Shown piece after piece: positions 33,818 through 45,190 of a stretch of 64,000 nt of DNA (position 1 is its first letter; each line of letters starts with the position of its first letter). Source of the stretch: Monoplex corrugatus (taxonomy: Eukaryota; Mollusca; Gastropoda; Littorinimorpha; Ranellidae); contig CM060314.1 of assembly GCA_030674185.1 (NCBI GenBank), positions 26,989,391 through 27,053,390 on the forward strand. Reading direction: 5' to 3'. Made by a program: the position numbers and the translations under genes. The notes under the pieces were generated by a model, which had not been told where the DNA came from, did no database searches, and was given only the letters and a program-made list of their open reading frames with translations.

Positions 33818-34411
33818 TTGCGGCACTGGAAAAATTTACCCAAAGATATGTTAAAATCAATTTTCATTGCACATCCAAAGAAGACAGGGGCTATAGAATG
33901 CGAACTCCATCGCACAATCAGTTTGATGAATCATGTAACCAAGATCCTATTAAGAATAATCATGATGAGGACAAGGAATAGAATCAAAAGAGAAATAGCA
34001 GATGAACAGCGTGGATTTCTGGAGGGGAAAGGAACTATTAATGCCATATACATTATAAGAACTATCATAGAGAGGTCAATCGAGATGAACAAAGATTTAT
34101 ATCTATGCTTTGTTGATTATACCAAGGCTCTCGATCGGGTAAGACATGAAGAATTGATCAAACAACTAGAAAGACTCAATATTGATGGAAAAGATCTACA
34201 AATAATCAGAAATATGTATTGGGAACAAACAGCTACAATGAGAATAAAAAACGATATAAGCTCTTTACAAAACATCAAAAGAGGAGTCAGACAGGGTTGT
34301 GTACCAGATCTGTTTTCACTTTACAGCCAAAACATCATGAGAAACCTAGAGGAAGACCCTGGATTAAAGGTTGGAGGAAAAAATGATAAACAACATTCGA
34401 TACGCAGATGA
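33818..34411 (+). pseudogene. RTE reverse transcriptase, palm part 1
   Basis: This frame carries ECELHRTISLMNHVTKIL, EQRGFLEGKGT, motif A FVDYTKALDRV (about 34109-34140) and motif B RGVRQGC (about 34280-34300). It leaves frame just before motif C. Relative to copy 2, the codons for VLSP after RQGC are partly lost. Confidence 0.85.
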
Positions 34412-35173
34412 CACCGTGCTAATTGCAGAAAGCGAAAGGGACCTGCAAAACCTTGTGAATATACTAGAAACAGAAAGCAAAGGTAAGGGGTTGGAACTAA
34501 ACAGCAGGAAGACTGAAGTCATGGTGATCAGTAAAATACATGAAATCCCCTCACGCAACATAACAGCAAATGGCACAACCTTGAGACAGATTGATACGTT
34601 TAAATATCTGGGAACGATCATTTCACGAGATGGCACATGCACATCAGAAATAGCCAGCAGAATCAGCTAAGCCAAAACAGCATTCAAGAAGTTGAAAAGC
34701 ATTCTTACCAACAAATGCCTATCAGGTAACATCAGGAAGAGAGTTCTTGAATGTTATATAGAACCAGTACTGTTGTACGGCTGCGAGGCGTGGGCAGTCA
34801 ACAAACAAATCCAGAACAAGATTGAAGCAGCCGAGATGTAGTTTCTAAGAAGAATGTTGAGAGTTCCATGGACAGCAAAGAAAACAAACGAGACAGCCTT
34901 GATGGAGGCAGACACAGGTAGATCGTTCATAAGGAAGTTTAGGAAAGGCAGGCGACATTTATAGGCCATTTTATGAGGAAAGGGGAATTGGAGCACCTGG
35001 TCACAACGGGAAAGCTGGAAGGAAAGAGAGCACTGGGTAGATCCAGGGAGAAGATACTAGACGGACTTGCAGAGTGGCTGGGGACAAGGAGGGTGGAAGA
35101 GATGGTTAAGGCAACAAGTGATAGAGACAGATGGAAGTCCATAATAGCCAACGCCATGCGGCAAGGCACCTGA
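34371..35173 (+). pseudogene. RTE reverse transcriptase, motif C and C-terminal region
   Basis: A second frame holds motif C RYADDTVLIAES and FKYLGTIIS, then stops at 34668 where copy 2 has a CAG-type codon (IGQAKTAFKK). Downstream sequence still encodes YGCEAWAVN, a stop replacing the Trp of AEMWFLRRML, and RVPWTAKKTNE. It then shifts frame in the RKR.ATFIGH region and recovers to end MANAMRQGT-like at 35173, directly before the TGA tail. Confidence 0.82.
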
Positions 35174-35189
35174 TGATGATGATGATAAG

Positions 35190-35565
35190 CTCACCACAAC
35201 ACCAACTAACATAAACACCCCAAGCACTTCTAACACATTTCCATACTTCAGCAGTCCCAACCAATTAAGGCTAGCAAAATGCAGAGAACTAGGAAAAGAG
35301 GCCAGCTGTGAGTGTACAATTTTCCTTCAGAAAGCCAGGAAAATGGACCAGATGTTGAGACAAAAACAGGATCAGGCAGAAGTACAAGGCATCAGACAGA
35401 CAAGGAAACTAGATGACAGCCTTTGGGGATGAGACTGGGCCAAAACACACATCTTATTTCCCCCTACAGAGAAAAAGACCACCCAGCCACTATCACAGTT
35501 GTCCTTTTCACTCAAGTTTAAAAAGTCTTCAGATATCGTCAGTGCTTTGGTCTTGAAAACTAGCA
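35190..35565 (+). repeat. MR1 module J, copy 1
   Basis: It starts immediately after the RTE TGA tail with GCTCACCACAACACCAA and continues with GCAGAGAACTAGG, CCTTCAGAAAGCCAG, GACCAGATGTTGAG, CACACATCTT, ACTATCACAGTTGTCC and CAAGTTTAAAAAGTC. The same series occurs at 39245-39625 and, truncated, at 45460-45620. Confidence 0.85.
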
Positions 35566-35990
35566 CATCATATGAATCTACGGCAACTTGGTCTTTATTT
35601 CATTATCAGTTGAAACTTTTTTTGTTTCATTTTAAAGCATTATTTTCAGATCACTAAACATTTTGTATTGTGTATAGTGCATCTGATACAAAATTAAGAT
35701 TAATATTTCATTCATTGAAAACACAAAATATGAAGAATAAATATTCAGATAATATACAGCAATTAGCACATAGTTTAAAAATAACACATCGTTACAGACA
35801 ACCCTTGCACTGAAAACACTCTATCTGGTGCAGAAAGGAACTAAATTCTATTACATTTTTATATCAAAAGGTGGTAACCTCAAACAATGTTCAAAATGGA
35901 ACGGAAAATCTTAACTGCACAATTGTATGGAAAACCGCCTTGTGCAAATGCATAAAATTAAGGACATGAAGCTTAAATGGCTTCTCATTA
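35566..35990. other. AT-rich spacer, no gene recognised
   Basis: Apart from AT-rich words I see nothing here. It lies between modules J and G of MR1 unit 1. Confidence 0.45.
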
Positions 35991-36240
35991 TGACTGTGCT
36001 TTGCATGTTATGTCGATTTTGTTAGTAGCAATGATGATGGAAGGTTTGTTATTGTACTGTATGTCACAATCTTGACATTTTAGGCCTATATGTATTATGT
36101 TGTTAAATCTTAAAATGTTATTATCGACCAGTTGCCCAATACTTAGCCCCTTCATCTGTTTCATTTTGCACTTCTTTGTTTCTTTCTTTGCAGATTTTAA
36201 TTCTTCCCTTGGACTGAAATGTGTTCCATTGTATAGCGTT
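35991..36240 (+). repeat. MR1 module G, copy 1
   Basis: It shares TGTGCTTTGCATGTTATGTCG-like, AGTAGCAATGATGATG, TTGCAGATTTTAATTCTTCCC and TTGGACTGAAA with 43710-43925. Confidence 0.75.
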
Positions 36241-36484
36241 AGTGAAACTGCATCGTAAAGAGGAAGAAGTGAAAAGAAGTTTCAGAAAAAAATATATTAA
36301 GATTTAAGAACATATTCAAACGGAACGTGCCTTTGACTGTTCTCCGTCCATTAGGCTTACGTCTTACAGAAGCAACCGCTGATTTTCTTTTCATGCAGTC
36401 AAACTCTTTGTGTCGTCTATAAAACAACAGACTAATGTTTATTTCACTGAAAAAAAACGTATGCGTACTCCTTGGTACTACAAA

Positions 36485-36487
<3 letters not shown>

Positions 36488-36540
<53 letters not shown>
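36488..36540 (-). repeat. (CT)n tract
   Basis: About 50 bases of (CT)n followed by a short CA run. This is the only sizeable GA/CT tract in the window whose purine strand is the minus strand. Confidence 0.97.
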
Positions 36541-36551
<11 letters not shown>

Positions 36552-36599
36552 CACAGTGTGTGTGCAGTTGTTCCAAAGCAATACATGTCAATTATTCGT

Positions 36600-38000
36600 T
36601 CACCAGTCCACAGTGACTTATTCATCTTTTCACATCAAGATATGTCACAAATATCTTCAATAATCTTCATTGTTACTGTTAAGCTGGTTCCCAAACCATT
36701 TCTGGAGAAGCCATTACACAATCATATTTCACTGCTTTTCATTGTAAATTAGTTTAATAAATCACCTCTAATGAACAGAACATGGATTCATTCTCAATAT
36801 TTTATCTTCTTTTTCACATGTGTACCACTAACGGTCGCACTCGTGTACAAGTATGAAATCAGGGATTAATTAACTATTATCTTATCATCACAAGAACTAA
36901 TGGCACATTTAAACGGGTAGCCAACAGGCCAGGTTTACACTGTCATACACGTGAATGGATAGAGATAAATGGAAAAAAAGTGAGATGCTTTTTGTCACAA
37001 AACTCCACTTGACGTTCGAGCTAGGGCTGAAATCCTTACACAGGGATGAATTCCTTACAATAATTTCATATTCAACAGAAAGTCCTAAGTACAAGAGATT
37101 AATGATCGTTCAGATTTCAGACAAGGTCTGAAAAAAATCAGCGGGGCTAAATCATTTATCTGTCTCCCCCTTCCATCAATCACATCTCCTGATCTCCGAT
37201 TCATCTGACCTAATTCCCTCTCTACCTTTAGTCTGCTAGTTTCGTGCACTGTACTTAGTACGTGAACTGAAAATAAAATCCAGCGGATGCAGGTAATTTT
37301 CCTTTAACTGATGAGACCAAGGTCATACAATACTGTAGACTGTGATTTGGAGTTTGCTGAAAAGCAATCGCTGAACGTGGACAGTGTCAAATGCAATTTA
37401 CTCAGCCCTATTCTACTGATCCACAAAACCCTAAGGGACGGTGCAGTCTTAACAAGGAAAATCGGAGGGACCTAAATTCTATACCCAAGCACCACCTTAT
37501 CATCACCAGAACGCGTGGCACATTAAGACGGTAGCCAACAGGCCAAAATCACACTGACGGCTGGGACTGAACGATAGGTATCACATCTCCAGTCTATAAT
37601 TCTATCAACGGAGCTAGCCATTTCACGGAAGACTGTGATGAAGGTGGAAAGAAACACCAGCCGGCTGACTGACTGACCAAGACACATCGATCGACAGACA
37701 GATCTATCGAACAATCAGTCAGACAAATTACCAAGCGTCTAACAGCTAACCACTAGCTAACCACTTTAAACGATAAGCCAACCAACTCAGAAATCCTAAA
37801 AAAAAGTTTCCTTAGTAATTTTGTGCCCGTCTGACATACTGCTCTTGATACTACTATTACTGTTAGCTACTGAAAATGGAAAAAAAGCATAGAACACATA
37901 AGTCAGGTAGCGCACAAAAAACTGCCAACCTACAGAGTTTAAGAACAGTCTCGAGGCAATCATCATGACTATTATAGATTTTCTTTAATAGCATTGTTGA
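36600..38000 (+). repeat. MR1 module I, copy 1
   Basis: It is homologous to 40020-41330 and 48050-49260. Shared blocks in order include ACAAAACTCCACTTGACGTTCG, CATATTCAACAG, AGATTTCAGACA, GGGGCTAAA, a CT-rich segment, CTGCTAGTTTCGTGCACTGTA, CGTGAACTGAAAATAAAATCC, GGTAGCCAACAGGCCA, AACGGAGCTAGCCA, GAAGACTGTGATGAAGGTGGAAAG and ACATAAGT. The GTAGCCAACAGGCCA block is present twice in this copy (36917 and 37529). It is non-coding. Confidence 0.85.
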
Positions 38001-38029
38001 AATCCAAAACAAATGTGACTGCCCGCGTT

Positions 38030-38250
38030 CAAGCAAACAGGAACCAGAAAAAAACACGTAAAAAGAATCAGAACACGTATTTAATACAACTAGACAAGAC
38101 AGGCGCAAATTTTCGGCCAACTGGCCTTTTTCAAGCGTAAGATCACAAACAAACAAATACCAAATACAAAAATAAGGGGAAAAGACTGAAACTTCCCTGC
38201 TGCTTCGTCCAGTGTGAGAAAAGGACTTAACTGACATCATAATGCATTTA
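38030..38250 (-). mobile_element. Possible Penelope-like or retrozyme fragment with a hammerhead-like motif
   Basis: On the minus strand, 38150-38108 reads CTTGAAAAAGGCCAGTTGGCCGAAAATTT. A 4-bp GGCC/GGCC stem lies between a degenerate CUGANGA-like core and GAAA, the layout of a minimal hammerhead ribozyme core. I recall CTGAAGAAGGCC..GGCCGAAA-type sequences from Penelope-like elements, where hammerheads are known. The segment is absent from module I copies 2 and 3 at the equivalent place, so it looks like an insertion. The core is mutated and probably inactive. Confidence 0.4.
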
Positions 38251-38389
38251 TGAGTAATTTGTTGTAACCTTTGTTGAGCAGTGCATCTGCGATTATTTCA
38301 GTACTGCAATGATGTCTTTTTAGTTGATTAGAAATGTTATGAGTAGTAGTACTTCTACGTCTACTATCACAGCTTCTTCTACTTCATCT

Positions 38390-38590
38390 CTTCCTGCTCT
38401 TTCAACTGACAGCAGAAAACTAAACGGGTCACATAACCCACTTGATACACCAACTCTGACACACAAATTAGCTGAACCAAAAAGGACACTCAGCTCACAT
38501 GCAGATATTAATTTCTGTGAATTTTTTTCTGTACGAAGTTTGTTAGCTATTTGGCTCTATAACTTACTGCTCTGTTGGTTGATGGTTGCT
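38390..38590 (+). repeat. MR1 module H, copy 1
   Basis: Shared words with 44140-44350 and 50180-50450: GATACACCAACTCTGACA (or variants), CATGCAGATATTA.TTTCTG.GAA, and GTTTG...TTGGCTC.A. Only moderate similarity remains. Confidence 0.65.
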
Positions 38591-38789
38591 AGAGTTAGAT
38601 TTTTGTATCACTTTCACAACAGGCAGGTCCGTGGAGGAAGACACGGAAAGAGAGAGTAGCTGCTGCGTAATTTAACACTATGCTGACTATAAAGGTCAAG
38701 ATAATTCCAAAATCTGATGATGAAGACAACATTTTTTCAACTTGCTCAAGAGAATGTGTATATCCCTTACTCGTATATGAAAAAAAATC

Positions 38790-38985
38790 CTTGATAATTT
38801 TAAACCTTGCACTGCTGGACAACACAAAATTCTGTTAAATACCAACAAACCAAAACATGACAATTTCTCTATGCAACCTTAAAGAACATAAAAGTCAAAA
38901 TGAAAGCAAAACCCACCCACCAACCAAACAAACAACAAAAAAGCAAGAACATAGCACTTCAGCGCGATCCAAGTTTTAATGGTGT
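38790..38985 (+). repeat. MR1 module K, copy 1
   Basis: It shares AAAATTCTGTTAAATACCAA, a GAACATAAAAGTCAA-type block and GCACTTCAGCGCGATCCAAGTTTTA with 44920-45055. Confidence 0.7.
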
Positions 38986-39244
38986 ACATACCAACACAAC
39001 TAGACCAAGAGAATCAAATCAGCCATTCTTTAATTGTAACCCCCCCCCCCACACACACACACAAACACACACACACGCACACGTATCTTGGAGGTTTAAA
39101 ATCCACGAGTATTATCTCAGAGACCATTACAACAACCAGAACACCAAAACTAATCAATAAAAAGGTTGCAATGAAATTTAACCGCATGCTCCTTCTAAAT
39201 CTGTACACAAACATTGCGTAGACTTCTGATAGATTTTCATGTGA

Positions 39245-39625
39245 CAGAAGCTCGCCACAACACCAAACAGTATAAGCATGTCTAGCACAGGATTCTGTCG
39301 AAACATCAGTAAAGGTTGCTACAATACAGAGAGCAGGGGAAACGACTGCGGGTGTAAGATGTCCCTTCAGAAAGCCAGAAGATTGAACCAGATGTTGAGG
39401 CAGAGGGTCATACAGAAGTGCAGACAGTAGACAGACAAGGAAAGCAGATGACAGTGGTGGGGTTTCAGACAGAGACAGACATCAGAGCACACATCTTGTT
39501 TCTGTCCGTTGGGAAAGGCGATAATCCAACCATTACCATAGTCGCCCTTATCACGTGATGAAAGAATCTTTGAGTGTTGTCCACTCCAACTTTGTAAACT
39601 GACATTGTTCGCAGACACGCTCATG
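39245..39625 (+). repeat. MR1 module J, copy 2
   Basis: It matches module J copy 1 over about 370 bases: GCTCGCCACAACACCAAAC, ACAGAGAGCAGGGG, CCTTCAGAAAGCCAGAAG, AACCAGATGTTGAGG, CACACATCTTGTTTC and ATTACCATAGTCGCC. It shows the module boundary without any neighbouring RTE tail. Confidence 0.85.
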
Positions 39626-39629
39626 CTTC

Positions 39630-40015
39630 CCATAGTAAACGTACACAGTTTTCTTCTTCATTTATTGTCTGGCTAATATTTTTTGTGTTATTGGAAAGCA
39701 CACATTTTTGAAAGTTTTCTTTTATGATTCTTTTTATATATGTAGGTTTCTTGTTTATTTTTTGACGATGCAATGGTTTTGTTGGCTTTCAGAATTTTGT
39801 AGAGCTCTGCTTTCAGATGGTAAACTTTTTTTTGTTTTAAGTTCTTTTTATGTACATACGAATGTCTGATTCCTTGAAAAATAAATGTGCACACGTTTGT
39901 AATAAATACTGCCTGTCCATCATTCATTTTGGAATCCGTCTATCCATTATTTCTTATTTCATACAGAGCCATGTTCTTGTTTGTTTGTTTGTTTTTGGTG
40001 ACATGAAATATCACT
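39630..40015. other. No gene recognised
   Basis: AT- and T-rich spacer between modules J and I of MR1 unit 2. Confidence 0.45.
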
Positions 40016-40019
40016 GAAC

Positions 40020-41330
40020 AGCTTAATCGTTTTTGTTATAAACAACTCTTAACGAGATGTAATAATCTGTTATTTATTCCTCATTGTAAAAAAAAAACAT
40101 CGCTACGATTTACTGTTGATTTTAAAATGCTACCAGGTTTTGCTTTTCGTGTGCGTATGATATCAAATCCAAAGTTGTGCACAGGCATGAATCATACATA
40201 ATCTCTTAGTAAGTAAACTCTTATGTACTCTTTATCGTAAATTACTGTTTAATGTACATTTTCGTATGTTTACCATGTAAAGATCAGATCTGTGAGTACA
40301 GGCATGGGACAAAAAATTATTCACTTCTTCCGACACAGATGTGGACACAGACACAGGGCACACAGTGAGAGGACTTTTGTAACAAAACCCCAGTTGATGG
40401 TCACACTAGGTTTGGATTACATGAAGTAATTCCATACTCAACAGGAAGCCATAAGTACAGGGATCGATGATCCCCTCAGATTTTAGACACAGTTTGAATA
40501 AAATCAACGGAGCTCAAAATGTCTTTCTCTATTCACTCCACTCCTATTCCCAGTACTCATGGCTCCTCTTCTCTCCTATCTCATTTCATCTGCCAGTTTC
40601 GCAAACCATACTTGGTACGAGATCTGAATATGACAATGAACAAGTACAGAGAATATTTTCTTAAGTAAAACGCCCATGTTACACAACATTGTCAATTGAG
40701 AATGGAGTCTTATGAAGAGGAATTAACTGGATTTGGATAGATCGTGTACAACCCATTCAAATCTGCCACAAGCGATCTGGAAAATCCCTGAAGCCTACGC
40801 GAAATTTAATCAGATGGCGAGGAGTGAGCCGGTTTTGTATCTAAGTATCACTCTGGCATCAGCAAAACTATAATGAAAAGTGGAGCCTACAGGCCAAGGC
40901 TTAAATGCAAAATACCAGATTTCGTGCACATGATTCCATCAACTGAACCAGCTAACTCATGAAAGACTATGATGGAAGTGAAAAGAAAGACTAAGCAACT
41001 GACTGGCCAACCCGCAGACAGATCGATCACAGACAGATCGATCAAACGACCAATAATCCAACTAACCAAACATTCAAGCACTAAATCAGTAAGTCAGTAA
41101 CTACTTCAATCAATAGAAAGCCGAGCCTTTCGTTAACAAAAGTGTCGAATTTTGTGCATGTACGATATATTACTACCACCACTACTACTAGTACTACTTA
41201 AGTTAATCATAGAGAAAACAGCGCAGAACCCATAAGTTTGGTTAAATAAATGGAGATTTCACCGGTTTAAGAGTTTATACGCAGATTTATGGCATCTGGC
41301 ATGATTACTGTAGAATCTCCTCCCACTGCA
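40020..41330 (+). repeat. MR1 module I, copy 2
   Basis: It matches copy 3 (48050-49260) especially well: ACAACTCTT, GTTTACCATGTAAAG, ACACAGGGCACACAGTGAGAGG, GTAACAAAACCCCAGTTGATG, ACTCAACAGGAAGCCATAAGT, AGGGATCGATGATCC and CTTGGTACGAGATCTGAA. The distal part has CCTACAGGCCAAGG, AACCAGCTAACTC and GAAAGACTATGATGGAAGTG. Confidence 0.88.
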
Positions 41331-41669
41331 TATAATTTTACGTATAGTACAAATGAAATTATCGAACTTCTATAGCTATGTCCTGAACAAATTAAAAATA
41401 CTACCTACTGAGCAGTTCTCTGAGAACCAGCAGTTGTGTAGCTTTTTGTGCTACACTTCTTTTGCTCACGTTTTGTCTCTTCTTAATTTTTTCTTATATA
41501 CAGAGGTAGCCCCACAATGCATCTTTCTTTGTCTGCGATGACCTTTCGAATGTATATTTGTCATCTGTACATATGCTTTCTTTCTTTCTTTTTTGTTGTT
41601 GCAAAGTATGTTTGTGTGTTACTTTATATGTCATTAACTTGGGGTAGTCATTTGGAACGATACAAAGAA

Positions 41670-43690
41670 ATATTTTGCAATTAGTAGTGAACACTGTTGT
41701 AAGTTCCACAACAAAACCAGGAGCTGATAGTGATAGTGATTACCATCTAGTCGTAGCAAAAATTAGACTGACAGCCTATAAACAAAACAAAGCCAAGCCG
41801 GCTCCTAAGTTTGATGTAGAGAAACTGAAAAATCAGGACACTGCATCTGATTTTGAAATCGCAGTAAGCAATCGTTTTGATGCTTTACTCCGGACTGGAC
41901 ACTAAACGACCAGTATCCAGAAGAAATTTGGGCAGACATGAAGACTTACAATGAAGTAGCAGAAGAAAAATTAGGCAGGAAAAAAAAAGAAAAAAAAGAA
42001 AACCAACTACGCCCTACATCAGCGAGGAAGTCATGGATACAGCCAAACAGAAAAACCAAGCTCGCAAACCTGGAAGAAAATAAAAATACTAAATACTCAA
42101 AGGCGAAACTAAGAGCAAAATTAGAAGAGATCAGAAAAACTGGCTGAAAGAAGAATGTGCAAAAATAAATGAGCATAATGAATGCAGAATATCCAGGGAT
42201 CTATTCCAAGAGATAAAGATCCACCAAATTCCAACCCAGAAATGAGTGCGTCAACAGCAAAGAAAGCACCACATTGACTCAGTCAGAGCATATTGTGAAC
42301 AGATGGAATGAATATAGAGCATCCCTTTTTAGCGACAACAGCCCCCAAGACACCTGACCTGAACTGTCCAGAATCAGAACCAGAACCACTTATAAGTGAA
42401 ACTGAAGCAGCTACCAAGCAGTTAAAATAGAAACATTCCAGACTTGTCCCAGGAGAATTGTTAAAAGATGCTGGAAAAGAAGGCCTGAAAACATTGTACT
42501 TCTTTGTTGTAAAACCTGGAATACTCATCAGTGTCCACAGATTGGAAACTTCAAGAATTTGTGATGCTTCGCAAGAGTGGCAATGTCAAAGATTGCAACA
42601 ACTACAGAGCCATTGCCCTCGTCAGTCGTGCCAGTAAGATTTTGCTCATGATTATTCTCAACAGTTTGAAGCCCAAGATAGAAAACTATCTGACTGCTGG
42701 GCAGGCCACAGATCCAACAGAAGCACAACTCACGTGTTATTTGTGTTACAAATACTCACAGAGAAAAAACAACAACAACAACCAAAAAAAAAAAAACCGA
42801 TAAAAAAGTTTTTGTCACTTTCACATACTATAGCAAAGCATTTGATAGCGTCATTTATCTCCACCTATTCAACGCAATGGTCAAAATGGGGTTTCTTAAA
42901 CATCTCATTTCATAATTGCCTCACTATACAAAGGCCAAAAAGCTACAATTAGACAGAACAGTCAGAAATGTGACTTTTTCAACATCCACAAGGGAGCTAG
43001 ACAAGGTTGCATTCTTTCATCGTATCTCTTTAATATCTAAGAAGAAGTCATGAGAAATGCTGATATAGAAGACATGGGTATAAAGATAGAAGGAAAAAAA
43101 CTTAACAGTATGAAAAGAATTCTATACAGGGTGGATGCAGTGGGTAAAAAGGCTGGCCTAAATTTAGACGCCAAGAAAACAAAAGTGCTACATATTAAAG
43201 GCAAAAACACTGAAAACAATCAAGACCTCTTAATTAATAAAGTTCCTTTAGAAAATGTTGAAGATTTCAAATATCTTGGTTCTGTAAAAACTGATGATGG
43301 AACCTACTCTAAAGACACCAAAATAAGAATTGGAATGGCAAAGCAACAACAACAACAACAACAAAAAAGGGTCCAGCTCAACAAATCTGGAAAGACAGGG
43401 GCATTCGAAATTACCAAAAAATTAAACTTTTGAAATGTTTGATCCTGCCAATCATGATTTATGGCTGCGAAGCATGGACTCTCAGAAAAGCTGATTACAA
43501 AAGAATTGAGGCAGCAGAGATGTGGTTTTATCGGCGACTACTACGTGTCAAATGGACAGATAGAAGAACTAATGAAAGTGTCCTGGAAGAACTTTTGATA
43601 CCACCAGAAAATTACTAGCAAACATCATCAAGACAAGACCAAAATACATTGGCCACGTGTCACGTAGATAGAACACATACCTCATGACAA
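41670..43690 (+). mobile_element. RTE-clade retrotransposon, copy 3 (old, another subfamily)
   Basis: The plus strand has KPGADSDSDYHLVVAKIRL (end of the endonuclease), a linker with EVMDTAKQKN-like and WLKEECAKINEHNE words in shifting frames, and DWKLQEFVMLRKSGNVKDCNNY entering the RT. It continues with YYSKAFDSVIYLHLFNAMVK (motif A), KGARQGCILS (motif B), LGSVKTDDG and YGCEAWTLRKADYKRIEAAE. Numerous stops and shifts break it, and (CAA)n has expanded at 42767-42785 and 43346-43364. Protein-level differences from copies 1 and 2 are large, so this is a distinct subfamily. It is 5'-truncated inside the endonuclease. Confidence 0.85.
43050..43618 (+). pseudogene. RTE copy 3: RT palm without motif C and thumb region
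   Basis: After motif B and MRNADIEDMGIKIEGKKLN the frame passes straight to MKRILYRVDAVGKKAGLNLD. The block that should carry YADD is missing (near 43105), an internal deletion. KVLHIKGK, NVEDFKYLGSV and, after a frame change at 43430, MKCLILPIMIYGCEAW and AEMWFYRRLLRVKW follow. The thumb region is well preserved by comparison. Confidence 0.8.
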
Positions 43691-43709
43691 CTACTTTACA
43701 CACTATGTT

Positions 43710-43930
43710 GAATTTGTTGGTACATGGTGGCAATGATGATGTAAGATTTCTGTTTGTATTGTATGCCTTACTCTGACAGCTTGGGCCTATTGTGCAGTCG
43801 ATTTCGGAAATGTTGCAGCTGACTGGTTGCTCTCTGTTTTACCCCTAGGTATGTTTCGTTTCGTATTTCTTTGTTCCTTGTTTTGCAGATTTTGATTCTT
43901 CCCTTGGATTGAAAAGTTCGATGTTATGCT
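43710..43930 (+). repeat. MR1 module G, copy 2
   Basis: It contains GGTGGCAATGATGATG, TTTTGCAGATTTTGATTCTTCCC and TTGGATTGAAAAG, matching 35991-36240. It directly follows the end of RTE copy 3. Confidence 0.75.
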
Positions 43931-44139
43931 GGAACTGATATTGTGTATTGTTAAAAAAATAACAGAACAAGTAAAATATACAACAACAACAAACCCTCCT
44001 CCCCAACAACAAAAAACAAACAAAACAAAACAAAAACACAAAAAAAAGAAAAAAGGAAGGAGAAAAAAAAAGATAAAATGCTACTTTTGCCACTACTGCT
44101 ACTTCTACTACCACTAAGCACTTCTACTACTGCTAATGT

Positions 44140-44350
44140 AAAACCTATGTGTCTACTTTCAATAGCAGCATTAAAAATAACGATGAAAGAAGAACTCGCT
44201 TGATAACACTGACTCTGACAACACTAAAACTGCACGATTAAATGGAAACTCAGCATGCACTCAGATATTACTTTCTGGAAATTTTCACTGGGGGAGGGGA
44301 TACGGAGTTTGAAAGGATGGGTCACTGTTTGTCTGGCTCAATGTTTGGCT
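44140..44350 (+). repeat. MR1 module H, copy 2
   Basis: It has AACACTGACTCTGACAACACT, AAATGGAAACTCAGCATGCAC, CAGATATTACTTTCTGGAA and GTCACTGTTTGTCTGGCTCAATG, matching copies 1 and 3. Confidence 0.7.
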
Positions 44351-44391
44351 GGACACTTCTTTATTAGTTGAAGATGCCTTTCACTCAGACG

Positions 44392-44474
44392 CTTTTTTTT
44401 TGAAAGACAGATAGATAGATACATAGATAGATAGACAAAGAGAGAGAGGGAGAGAGATAGAGAAAGAAAGAAAG

Positions 44475-44549
<75 letters not shown>

Positions 44550-44745
44550 AGCAAAGTGCCAACCAACAGACACAAATTACATACATACACCAACACCGAC
44601 AGGGAAACAGACGGGAAAAAAAGACAATTCCACACTAAACGAAAGAAAGATGAGTGAGCAGGTATGTCATGTAATACAATCCTGGCACAGACAGACAGAC
44701 AGACAGACAGACAACAGACAGACAGACAGACAGACAGAAGACACA
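44392..44745 (+). repeat. (GATA)n, (GA)n and (GACA)n microsatellites
   Basis: GATA words at 44405-44437, GA at 44478-44546 and GACA tracts at 44688-44742. A GA tract in the same relative place follows module H copy 3. Confidence 0.95.
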
Positions 44746-44914
44746 CAGACAGGTTTGTGCGAAGATCATTCGATCCCGTGGTGCGTACTTAGCATTAAAT
44801 AAATACTAAAGTGTATATTTGTCTCGCATCAATCTGATGTGAGACAGTTATGTTATTTTAAAATTAGTGTCACAGGAAATACACAGTTCGGTATTTATTT
44901 TAAATCTAATGCTG

Positions 44915-45055
44915 TACATAACAAACTTCTGTCAAATGCCAAAATAGAAAAGTAGACAACATTTTTTAAAACTTTGCTTAGAGAACGTAAACAGTCAAGT
45001 TAAAAGAAAATAAAGACTTGGTGCTTCAGCATGATCCACGTTTTAGTTTCAGTTT
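44915..45055 (+). repeat. MR1 module K, copy 2
   Basis: It has AAACTTCTGTCAAATGCCAA, GAACGTAAACAGTCAAG and GTGCTTCAGCATGATCCACGTTTTAG, matching 38790-38985. Confidence 0.7.
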
Positions 45056-45190
45056 CTCAAGATGACGTCTCCACTCCCGGAATGAATTCCATATGAATAA
45101 CGTCACAAATGCCATGTGATGATGACCACGGCACAAGCCTTAAGCTTGCACATAAACCCATGAGCTGGCCAGGACCACGTTTTTAAAGCC
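45040..45190 (+). repeat. SINE2 fragment
   Basis: The block TTTCAGTTTCTCAAGATGACG, GAATTCCATATGAATAACGTC and GGCACAAGCCTTAAGCTTGCAC matches 60000-60140. It resembles the tail of a gastropod SINE that I recall as beginning TTTCAGTTTCTCAAGGAGGCG. Confidence 0.6.

Larger units (their letters stand above)
32385..35187 (+). mobile_element. RTE-clade non-LTR retrotransposon, copy 1 (nearly full length, broken)
   Basis: The plus strand encodes, in order, the start of an APE endonuclease (GKLDNIKMEMERLN at about 32400), the rest of the endonuclease, a linker, a reverse transcriptase and a C-terminal ALLYGCEAW-type thumb region, then ends in a short (TGA)n tail at 35173-35187. The short TGA-type tail and the protein architecture are those of the RTE/BovB clade. 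It is inactivated by an early stop and shift near 32460, a frame change at 33815, another near 34375 and stops near 34668 and 34839. Compared with copy 2 it keeps RT motif A. Confidence 0.9.

Noticed and set aside
35170..35190. TGATGATGATGATG as an ordinary trinucleotide microsatellite
   Set aside because: The same short run follows the stop of RTE copy 2 at 47019, so it is the element's 3' tail.
37523..41081. Similar minus-strand peptides at 36909, 37523 and 40887 (LVFL.TFITVF, ACWLP)
   Set aside because: They arise from the non-coding module I repeats. Frames are not conserved among all three copies and contain stops.
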